A DNA stretch of 5,109 bases, from positions 1 to 5,109 of the forward strand of contig SCUC01000157.1 of assembly GCA_004322375.1 (NCBI GenBank), written 5' to 3'. Made by a program: the position numbers and the translations under genes. Of the stretch, positions 1 through 5,109 are shown piece by piece. Source of the stretch: Bacteroidota bacterium (GTDB lineage: Bacteria > Bacteroidota > Ignavibacteria > UBA10030 > SZUA-254). Below the pieces are notes generated by a model. That model did not search any database and was not told the origin of the DNA. It saw nothing but the letters and a program-made list of their open reading frames with translations. Within the stretch, counting starts at the first letter, position 1. Each line of letters begins with the position of its first letter.

Positions 1-1155
1 GGCTCGTTTTTGTATAGTGTGAACGGGGGATGGAATATGGTTTCGCTTCCTCTTGATGTCGAGGATGCCCAGAAAACATCCGTATTCCCCACTGCCTCGA
101 CAAACGCGTTCAAGTATGACGGCGCGTATGTGATTGCAGACGTCCTGGAAGTTGGCGCGGGATACTGGCTGAAATTTTCTTCTGTTCAAGACGTTCAAAT
201 AACCGGAGCAACGATTAAGGATAATACCGTTGACCTCGTTGCAGGATGGAATATGATAGGAGGAATCAGCGATGCAATCGCGACGACGGCAATACTGCAA
301 ACACCGCCGGGAATAGTCGAATCGCCTTACTTTGGTTACAATGCAGGGTACGTTCCCGCGGATAGTCTTATTCCGTCGCGAGCATACTGGGTGAAAGCCG
401 GCACAGGAGGCGGGCAAATCACTCTTTCCTCTGAAGTGCTGCACAAGTCGGGAATAAGCGAGCTTGAACGGTTACAAGGATTCAACACGATAACGTTATG
501 CGATAAGAACGGAGCTTCACAAACTCTGTACGTAGGAAAAGCGCCGGAAGACGGGCTCGATCTACAGCGTTATGAATTACCCCCTTCGCCGCCAACGGGG
601 CTCTTCGACGCGAGGTTTACGAGCGGGCGTTTTGTAGAAGTGTATCCTCAACAGCCGGCAGAAACAAAGAATATTCCAATAACCGTAAGCTCGGCGGCGT
701 ATCCGATAACGGTGAGCTGGGAGATAGCGGATGAAGAAAAAGCATTTGCTGTTTCCTGCATCACGGAAAAATCTATGATAAAACAGCCGATGAAAGGCGC
801 AGGTAACATTGTCATTCAGCAACCGGCAAGCCGTATTGCAATAACCGTTTCCGATGGATCCTCCGCGCCGAAACAGTTCGCGTTGGGCGAGTGTTACCCG
901 AACCCATTCAATCCTACAACCCTTATCCGTTATTCGTTGCCGGTGAAGAGTATCGTAACATTGAACGTGTTCAATCTGCTCGGACAGGAAATTACGACAT
1001 TGCTCGACGGGCAAGAAGTTGATAAGGGAGAATATGAGATAAGCTTCAACGCTGCAAGCCTGCCCTCCGGCGTGTATATCTATCGCATCAATGCTGTAGG
1101 ACAGGATGGCATCTTGTCCTACACTGATACCAAAAGAATGGTGTTGATGAAATAG
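1..1155 (+). CDS. Secreted multidomain protein with T9SS type A C-terminal sorting domain (5' partial)
   Basis: The frame is open from base 1 to a TAG stop, and codons before the TTG at 10 are also sense (G-S-F), so this is the 3' part of a longer gene and the TTG is probably not the start. Counting residues from position 10: two related modules begin with GWNM (7-10 and 79-82) and end in GYWLKF (51-56) and AYWVKA (125-130). A segment with QTLYVGKAPEDG and ELPPSPPTGLFDARF (about 171-205) follows, then a beta-rich stretch. The tail from about 290 has CYPNPFNPTTLIRYSLP, VFNLLGQE, LPSGVYIYRI and TKRMVLMK, the hallmarks of a T9SS sorting domain, which is recognised for export across the outer membrane and then usually removed. 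The catalytic or binding part lies upstream, so the function is unknown; the pectinase neighbours suggest a carbohydrate-active or adhesive surface protein (inference). A palindrome lies inside the tail (1096-1122). Confidence 0.85.
   Translation, partial: GSFLYSVNGGWNMVSLPLDVEDAQKTSVFPTASTNAFKYDGAYVIADVLEVGAGYWLKFSSVQDVQITGATIKDNTVDLVAGWNMIGGISDAIATTAILQTPPGIVESPYFGYNAGYVPADSLIPSRAYWVKAGTGGGQITLSSEVLHKSGISELERLQGFNTITLCDKNGASQTLYVGKAPEDGLDLQRYELPPSPPTGLFDARFTSGRFVEVYPQQPAETKNIPITVSSAAYPITVSWEIADEEKAFAVSCITEKSMIKQPMKGAGNIVIQQPASRIAITVSDGSSAPKQFALGECYPNPFNPTTLIRYSLPVKSIVTLNVFNLLGQEITTLLDGQEVDKGEYEISFNAASLPSGVYIYRINAVGQDGILSYTDTKRMVLMK
28..399 (+). repeat. Two diverged copies of a 'GWNM...YW(L/V)K' protein module
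   Basis: Copy 1 spans about 28-177 and copy 2 about 244-399. Both open with G-W-N-M and close with a G/A-Y-W-hydrophobic-K motif about 50 residues later. Between them each has an aromatic-rich stretch (FKYDGAYVIADVLEVGAGYW and YFGYNAGYVPADSLIPSRAYW). The copies are related in protein sequence but not near-identical in DNA, so this is an old duplication. I know similar paired modules ahead of T9SS tails in FCB-group secreted proteins; their exact function is not known to me. Confidence 0.6.
1095..1123. repeat. Palindromic element inside the coding sequence (copy 1)
   Basis: The left arm gtaggacaggatg (1096-1108) pairs with the right arm catcttgtcctac (1110-1122) around a single central G at 1109. 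The only imperfection is a G/T pair (1104 with 1114), and one further T-A pair (1095/1123) extends it. In frame it encodes VGQDGILSY near the end of the T9SS sorting tail. The same element, perfect, occurs at 3818-3844 at the equivalent place in another protein. It could be a mobile palindromic repeat or a structured RNA site near the 3' end of the message. Confidence 0.8.
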
Positions 1156-1167
1156 TGACAAATGCTA

Positions 1168-1218
1168 AGCAGCCCATGACTTACCTGCCCGTCCGTCAGG
1201 CGGGAGTCATGGGCTGCT
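1168..1218. repeat. Nested inverted repeat / strong hairpin, possible terminator or REP-like element
   Basis: The outer arms agcagcccatgact (1168-1181) and agtcatgggctgct (1205-1218) are a perfect 14-bp inverted repeat. Inside them, CCTGCC (1184-1189) can pair with GGCGGG (1199-1204) with one G-U, leaving a 9-nt loop. It starts 12 nt after the stop of the upstream gene, a fitting place for a transcription terminator. There is no clean T run after it (the next bases are cttgaatgatttt), so a classical intrinsic terminator is not clear. The GC-rich palindromic core inside longer arms also fits a dispersed intergenic palindromic repeat. Confidence 0.7.
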
Positions 1219-1223
1219 CTTGA

Positions 1224-1322
1224 ATGATTTTGATGAAACGATTTTCAATTTATTGTATATTTCTCGCTCTGACCTCCGGTGTGGCGCTAATGTTACTTCC
1301 GGTTACAGCAGGTAAAAAATAA
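1224..1322 (+). CDS. Small ORF reading as an isolated signal peptide (32 aa, doubtful)
   Basis: An ATG at 1224, or a second in-frame ATG at 1233 (fourth codon), opens a frame that ends at TAA 1320-1322. The peptide has a basic start (MKR), a hydrophobic core (IYCIFLALTSGVALMLLP) and a signal-peptidase-like end VTA followed by GKK and the stop. It ends 1 nt before the ATG of the esterase gene, in a different frame, and has no clear Shine-Dalgarno site. The esterase has a complete signal peptide of its own, so a simple frameshift is not the explanation. It may be the surviving 5' end of a deleted secreted-protein gene, a short leader peptide coupled to the next gene, or chance. Confidence 0.3.
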   Translation: MILMKRFSIYCIFLALTSGVALMLLPVTAGKK

Positions 1323-1323
1323 T

Positions 1324-2094
1324 ATGCTGGCAAGAAATCACTTAGAAAAAATAATTATCCTTATTGCATCTGTTCTTCTTCTTGGGGTGGCACAAGCGGT
1401 AGAAGAACAAATCACAATCTATATGATTGGCGATTCAACGATGGCAGACAAGCCGCTTGAGGATAATCCCGAACGGGGATGGGGACAATTGCTTCCGGTG
1501 TTTGTTGACGGCGCGGTACGAATAGAAAATCATGCGAAGAACGGAAGAAGCACCCGCTCATTTCTTGCCGAAAGCTTGTGGCAGCTTGTTGTCGCAAAGC
1601 TCAAGCCGGGGGATTACGTGATTATCCAATTCGGACATAACGATGAGAAGCCGGAAAAGATTGACCGCTACACTCCTCCGGAAGATTACAGGAAAAATCT
1701 CCTGAAGTTTGTTGGCGAAACACGGGCAAAAGAAGCTACCCCGATTTTATGTACGCCCATCGTGCGGAGACGGTTCGACAGCACGGGTACGTTTTATGAT
1801 GAGCATGGGGTTTACCCGGACATTGTGAGAGAAGTGGCAAAAGTGTATGACGTTCCCTTGCTCGATATGCACAAGAAAAGTGAAGCCTTACTGAGAGAGT
1901 TGGGTCCTGAAGAATCAAAAAAGATATTTTTGTGGATTGATTCCACAACATACAAATCCTTGCCGCACGGAAAGATAGACAATACTCATTTTTCAGAGTA
2001 CGGAGCGACGACAATGGCGGCGTTCGCCGTAGAAGAAATCCAGCGGCTGAGCATTCCGCTCGCGCACTATCTCAAAGCGCCTGAACACAAATGA
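1324..2094 (+). CDS. Exported SGNH/GDSL esterase, CE12-like rhamnogalacturonan acetylesterase
   Basis: The 256-residue protein begins with a signal peptide (hydrophobic IIILIASVLLLG, likely cut after AQA at residue 25). The SGNH blocks appear in order: GDST at 36-39 with nucleophile Ser38, NGRST with Gly74, GHND at 104-107 (oxyanion-hole Asn106), and DNTH at 219-222 giving catalytic Asp219 and His222. The 'GDSTMADKP', 'RGWGQ', 'NHAKNGRSTRSF' and 'VIIQFGHNDEKP' strings are typical of family CE12 enzymes that remove acetyl groups from rhamnogalacturonan; length is also normal for a single-domain member. There is no T9SS tail, so a periplasmic location is inferred, unlike the pectate lyase downstream. 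The ATG at 1324 fits the signal peptide; a weak AGG (1310-1312) lies 11 nt upstream. The neighbouring pectinases support the pectin role. Exact substrate (rhamnogalacturonan or another acetylated sugar) is not certain. Confidence 0.88.
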   Translation: MLARNHLEKIIILIASVLLLGVAQAVEEQITIYMIGDSTMADKPLEDNPERGWGQLLPVFVDGAVRIENHAKNGRSTRSFLAESLWQLVVAKLKPGDYVIIQFGHNDEKPEKIDRYTPPEDYRKNLLKFVGETRAKEATPILCTPIVRRRFDSTGTFYDEHGVYPDIVREVAKVYDVPLLDMHKKSEALLRELGPEESKKIFLWIDSTTYKSLPHGKIDNTHFSEYGATTMAAFAVEEIQRLSIPLAHYLKAPEHK

Positions 2095-2304
2095 ATGAAT
2101 CACTGACGTTACGCAAGCTCAAATGATATTGAAAACAATACAATCCTTTGTTATTCCCTACGGGTCTTTGACCGACGATTCCGTCATCAAATATAAGAAG
2201 GAATCGGAGGAATCTCAACACCTTGAGAATAGCATGTATATAGGTTCGAGTTGTTTCGCTTCTATGGCAAATTTATTTATAGGGTACCGTCAGTTAAACA
2301 ATAC

Positions 2305-2308
2305 AGGA
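2305..2308 (+). promoter_or_regulatory. Possible ribosome binding site AGGA for the pectate lyase gene
   Basis: AGGA lies 3 nt before the ATG at 2312. The spacing is shorter than usual, so it is weak support, but this ATG is the one that puts a signal peptide at the protein's N-terminus. The reading frame stays open back to an ATG at 2123, but those 63 extra codons encode a polar stretch with no recognisable domain that would bury the signal peptide. The 217 nt between the esterase stop and this ATG hold no convincing gene, terminator or promoter. Confidence 0.35.
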
Positions 2309-2311
2309 ACG

Positions 2312-3877
2312 ATGATAAACAAAAAAAGAACTCCGCTTGCGGCTCTGCTGCATGTGATTGTTGCAACCCTGCTCTGCGCGTTGAGCTTGCAGGGAACAAC
2401 AGTATATGTGGCAGTGAACGGAAACGACACGGTGAATGACGGTTCGTTCACTCTTCCGTATAAGACGATAACGAAAGCCGTTTCCGTTATCGTTGCCGGC
2501 GACACGATGTATGTTCGCGGCGGAACACATACGTACAGTTCCACAATTACCCTGAACAAAATCGGGACGGATTCAACCCGAATCTATTTGCTGGCGTATG
2601 ACGGCGAGCGAGCATTGTTGGATTTTTCTTCGATGCCTGTTTCAAGCTCGAACAGGGGAATTCGCGTCTCGGGCGACTACTGGTATATCAGGGGATTCGA
2701 TGTGTGGAAAGCCGGTGATAACGGGATGCACATCTCCGGGTCGAATAACATCATTGAGTTTTGCACCTTCAGCGAGAATTATGATACTGGATTGCAGTTA
2801 GGCGGAGGGGCATCCAACAACCGGATTATTAATTGCGACTCCTACTACAACGCAGACCCCGACCATGGAGACGCGGACGGCTTCGCTCCAAAGCTCGATG
2901 TGGGAACGGGAAATTATTTTTACGGCTGCCGCGCCTGGCAAAATTCTGACGATGGGTGGGACGGCTACCTAAGATCCGCAGACAACGTAACAACAACGCT
3001 CGAATATTGCTGGGTGTTCAACAACGGATATTTGAAGGACGGCAGCGAGAGCTTCGGTAACGGCAACGGATTCAAGCTGGGCGGCGGCGACAATGGCAAC
3101 GCGGACAGTCTTCGCCACAATATGATTCTCAAGAATTGTCTGGCGTTCGATAATCGTGTGAAAGGGTACGACCAGAACAACAACAGAGGTTCGATGACAC
3201 TGTTGAATTGTACTGCGTACAGAAACGGAACGAACTATAGAATCAATGGAACAATTCGAAGCACTTCAACGGTAACTGTCAAGAATTGCGTTTCCCTGGG
3301 CGCGTATGGTTCATTAGGCAGTTACACGGTTCAAGCGACAAACAGCTGGATGTCGCCCTTTGTTGTAACGAACGATGATTTCGTCAGCATTGATACCGCC
3401 GGTGTGCGTGGTCCCCGGAATCCCGATGGGAGTCTCCCGGCATTGCCGTTCATGAATCTTGCCGGCGGCAGTGATTTGATTGATTCCGGAACGGATGTCG
3501 GGTTGCCATACGTTGGCGTCGCGCCAGACCTCGGCGCGTTTGAATATACTCCGCCGGATGTCGTTCCGGAAGATGAGCAAAGTCCGGTGCGATTTGCGTT
3601 GTTCCAAAATTATCCTAATCCGTTCAACCCGGTAACCGTTATCGGTTATTCATTATCAGCGCAAAGCTATGTCACGTTGAAGGTCTATGATATTTTAGGA
3701 AAGGAAGTGTCAACTATTGTTGACGAGGTTCAGGCTTCAGGGTTCAAGTCCTATACGTGGGACGCGAGCGGATTTCCTAGCGGTGTGTATTATTGCCGCA
3801 TCAGCGTTGTCGGACAAGTAGGACAAGATGGCATCTTGTCCTACAACGGAATAAAAAAAATGCTGTTGATGAAGTAA
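2312..3877 (+). CDS. Secreted family PL9-like pectate lyase with T9SS C-terminal sorting domain
   Basis: Taking ATG 2312 the product is 521 residues. It has a signal peptide (MINKKR, then a hydrophobic stretch to about residue 28), a parallel beta-helix from about 30 to 411 opening with YVAVNGND...YKTITKAV and ending PDLGAFEY, and a T9SS tail from about 428 (NYPNPFNP, YDILGKEV, FPSGVYYCRI, KKMLLMK). The family PL9 residues are visible: Asp189 (ADGF), Asp213, Asp214 and Asp217 (NSDDGWD) for calcium, and Lys255 (GNGFKLGG) as the likely catalytic base. Their spacing closely follows the Asp209/233/234/237 and Lys273 set that I recall for Dickeya PelL (Pel9A). PL9 enzymes cleave polygalacturonate by beta-elimination. 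The sorting tail suggests release outside the cell or anchoring on the surface. The GH28 gene starts about 32 nt downstream, so co-transcription is likely. A longer start at ATG 2123 is possible but less likely. The tail contains a perfect 27-nt palindrome. Confidence 0.9.
   Translation: MINKKRTPLAALLHVIVATLLCALSLQGTTVYVAVNGNDTVNDGSFTLPYKTITKAVSVIVAGDTMYVRGGTHTYSSTITLNKIGTDSTRIYLLAYDGERALLDFSSMPVSSSNRGIRVSGDYWYIRGFDVWKAGDNGMHISGSNNIIEFCTFSENYDTGLQLGGGASNNRIINCDSYYNADPDHGDADGFAPKLDVGTGNYFYGCRAWQNSDDGWDGYLRSADNVTTTLEYCWVFNNGYLKDGSESFGNGNGFKLGGGDNGNADSLRHNMILKNCLAFDNRVKGYDQNNNRGSMTLLNCTAYRNGTNYRINGTIRSTSTVTVKNCVSLGAYGSLGSYTVQATNSWMSPFVVTNDDFVSIDTAGVRGPRNPDGSLPALPFMNLAGGSDLIDSGTDVGLPYVGVAPDLGAFEYTPPDVVPEDEQSPVRFALFQNYPNPFNPVTVIGYSLSAQSYVTLKVYDILGKEVSTIVDEVQASGFKSYTWDASGFPSGVYYCRISVVGQVGQDGILSYNGIKKMLLMK
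3818..3844. repeat. Perfect 27-nt palindrome inside the coding sequence (copy 2)
   Basis: The left arm gtaggacaagatg (3818-3830) and right arm catcttgtcctac (3832-3844) are perfect reverse complements around a central G at 3831. It encodes VGQDGILSY in frame in the T9SS tail of the pectate lyase, matching copy 1 at 1096-1122 with one base difference. Directly before it, gtcggacaa (3809-3817) is a near copy of its first nine bases gtaggacaa (3818-3826), so the protein reads VGQVGQDG, as if the left end had been tandemly duplicated. Confidence 0.85.
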
Positions 3878-3909
3878 ATTATTCACTTGTTATTATAAGT
3901 ATTATTGAA

Positions 3910-5109
3910 TTGAAAAATTTACAAGACAGAGTTGTTAAGAAGATTGACGCGCCATTCATGCTGGCAATCATAATAGCTTTGATATGCAGTGTGATTGTTC
4001 CTGCGCGAGTATGTTCGGGAGAAATAGAAAAATATCTCTCTCTTCTTCCCTTCACGATGCCTCCGCTCAAGGAACCCGTATTTCCCGACACCCGCGTCAG
4101 CATCGTGGAACATGGAGCGGTGAATGACGGAAGGACGTTGAACACTCAAGCGATTAACAGTGCGATACAAGCGTGTGCGAAAACCGGCGGCGGAAAGGTT
4201 GTCGTTCCTCCCGGCACATGGTTGACGGGTTCCATCAAGCTGGAAAGCAATGTCAATCTTCATCTTGAGCGGGGTGCTCTGGTGCAGTTCAGCGGCAGGG
4301 TTGAAGATTATTCTCTTATGGCTGGATTTGACGGGAAATCGAAGCGGTATTTTGTATCGCCGCCTCTGTATTCGTACCGGGCGACGAACATTGCCATCAC
4401 GGGCGAAGGTGTAATTGACGGAGCAGGCGAGAAGTGGCGCTATGTGAAGAAAGAAAAATTAACCGAGCAGCAATGGCGGGAGTTGACGCAATCCGGAGGG
4501 GTAGTTACGCCCGATGGAAGACAGTGGTGGCCCTCGAAAGCAGCAATGGAGGGAGAAGCGTACCTTGCAGAACTACAAAAGCGGGAAAAATCAGGTGATA
4601 ATGTATCTGCGGAAGACTACGCGAAAGCGCGTGAATTTCTCCGCCCGGATATGGTGCGCCTGGTTCAATCGGAAGGGATTCTTCTCGATGGACCGACGTT
4701 TCAAAATTCTCCGAGATTCCACGTGTACCTTTTTCAATCGGAGAATATTATCGTAAGGAATATCAAGATAAAAACGGAATGGTACGCGCAGAATGGCGAC
4801 GGTCTCGATTTAAATTCGTGCAGGAACGTGCTGATGTATAATTCCCGTGTTGATGTGGGTGATGACGCAATCTGTCTCAAGCCGGGGAATATTGCGGATA
4901 AGCAAAAGCCGGGACCCGCGTGTGAAAACATCGTGATTGCGGATTGCATTGTGAATCACGGGCATGGCGGGTTTGTGATTGGGAGCGAAAGCCACGGAGG
5001 GGCGCGGAACGTGTATGTAAAAAATTGCATCTTTGCCGGAACGGACGTCGGGCTGCGGTTTAAATCCTTGCGTGGAAAGGGAGGAGTGATTGAAAATATT
5101 TATATTGAC
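3910..5109 (+). CDS. GH28 polygalacturonase-type glycoside hydrolase (3' partial)
   Basis: The frame runs open to the window end. A hydrophobic signal segment (MLAIIIALICSVIVPARVCSG) is followed by a GH28 N-terminal region (VEHGAVNDGRTLNTQAINSA, GGGKVVVPPGTW, NVNLHLERGA, GEGVIDGAG). The catalytic motifs then appear in order: NGD (4792-4800, where many members have NTD), GDD (4858-4866), GHG (4960-4968) and RFK (5056-5064). The 21-residue step from the first Asp to the GDD pair is that of fungal endopolygalacturonase. A charged insert (about 4440-4670, with WRYVKKEK, SGGVVTPDGRQWWPS and FLRPDMV) and a longer gap between GDD and GHG resemble Bacteroides-type enzymes usually called exopolygalacturonases. 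The start is uncertain: TTG 3910 gives MKNL and a basic KK before the hydrophobic core; ATG 3958 is a conventional codon but leaves no basic residue. The role is hydrolysis of galacturonide chains, in the periplasm or outside; whether a T9SS tail exists lies beyond the window. Confidence 0.88.
   Translation, partial: MKNLQDRVVKKIDAPFMLAIIIALICSVIVPARVCSGEIEKYLSLLPFTMPPLKEPVFPDTRVSIVEHGAVNDGRTLNTQAINSAIQACAKTGGGKVVVPPGTWLTGSIKLESNVNLHLERGALVQFSGRVEDYSLMAGFDGKSKRYFVSPPLYSYRATNIAITGEGVIDGAGEKWRYVKKEKLTEQQWRELTQSGGVVTPDGRQWWPSKAAMEGEAYLAELQKREKSGDNVSAEDYAKAREFLRPDMVRLVQSEGILLDGPTFQNSPRFHVYLFQSENIIVRNIKIKTEWYAQNGDGLDLNSCRNVLMYNSRVDVGDDAICLKPGNIADKQKPGPACENIVIADCIVNHGHGGFVIGSESHGGARNVYVKNCIFAGTDVGLRFKSLRGKGGVIENIYID

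Noticed and set aside
577..1161. 194-codon reverse-strand open frame overlapping the first gene
   Set aside because: It lies antisense to a clear coding region with a recognisable T9SS tail, its product is Arg/Cys/His-rich and looks like no protein family, and part of it simply reflects the palindrome at 1096-1122.
1314..1319. Possible single-base frameshift in an A run joining the small signal-peptide ORF to the esterase
   Set aside because: Removing one A would join the frames but produce two consecutive complete signal peptides; the esterase start is adequate without it.
2129..2157. TTGAAA followed 17 nt later by TATTCC as a promoter for the pectate lyase
   Set aside because: The -10 match is poor, and FCB-group bacteria often use a different promoter consensus (TAnnTTTG), which I did not find at a convincing place here.
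4514..4756. 80-codon forward open frame inside the GH28 gene
   Set aside because: It is in another frame of a region whose GH28 frame is conserved and continuous; the product is basic with no domain or signal.
1..5109. CRISPR array, tRNA, rRNA, transposase or defence genes
   Set aside because: No spaced direct repeats, no RNA-gene-like stretch noticed and no recombinase or defence motifs in any credible reading frame; the window is explained by pectin-degradation genes plus two palindromic elements.

Overview
The window looks like a bacterial carbohydrate-utilisation (pectin-degradation) locus from the Bacteroidota/Chlorobiota/Ignavibacteriota (FCB) group. The main evidence is two C-terminal type IX secretion (T9SS) sorting domains of the 'YPNPFNP...SGVY...KKM.LMK' type, a style common in Ignavibacteria and relatives. 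The phylum-level assignment is inference from these tails and from the style of the GH28 protein; no rRNA or other marker gene is present. Base composition is moderate and all credible genes lie on the + strand.

Layout: (1) 1-1155, the 3' part of a secreted multidomain protein whose N-terminus lies before the window. It carries two 'GWNM' modules, a beta-sandwich-like region and a T9SS sorting tail. (2) 1156-1323, a spacer with a strong nested hairpin (1168-1218) and a tiny ORF that reads as an isolated signal peptide (1224-1322). (3) 1324-2094, an exported SGNH/GDSL esterase resembling family CE12 rhamnogalacturonan acetylesterases. (4) 2312-3877, a secreted family PL9-like pectate lyase with all calcium-binding and catalytic residues visible and a T9SS tail. 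(5) about 3910 to the window end, a GH28 polygalacturonase-type glycosidase with its catalytic set visible, cut off by the window edge.

Together these genes suit breakdown of pectin. The PL9 enzyme would be exported by T9SS and cleave polygalacturonate outside the cell. The CE12-like esterase would remove acetyl groups from rhamnogalacturonan. The GH28 enzyme would hydrolyse galacturonide chains. The first protein may be another exported carbohydrate-active enzyme, but its catalytic part is not visible.

The most unusual signal is a 27-nt palindrome found inside the coding sequence of both T9SS tails (1096-1122 and 3818-3844). It is perfect in the second copy and has one G/T wobble in the first. 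It encodes VGQDGILSY at the same place in both proteins, just before the terminal KxM.LMK strand. Because it is a palindrome, the opposite strand also reads open as VGQDAILSY. This looks like a small palindromic repeat that spreads within coding sequences, or a conserved structured element in these tails. No CRISPR array, tRNA, rRNA or transposase gene was seen, and no stretch over 300 bases lacks a gene.
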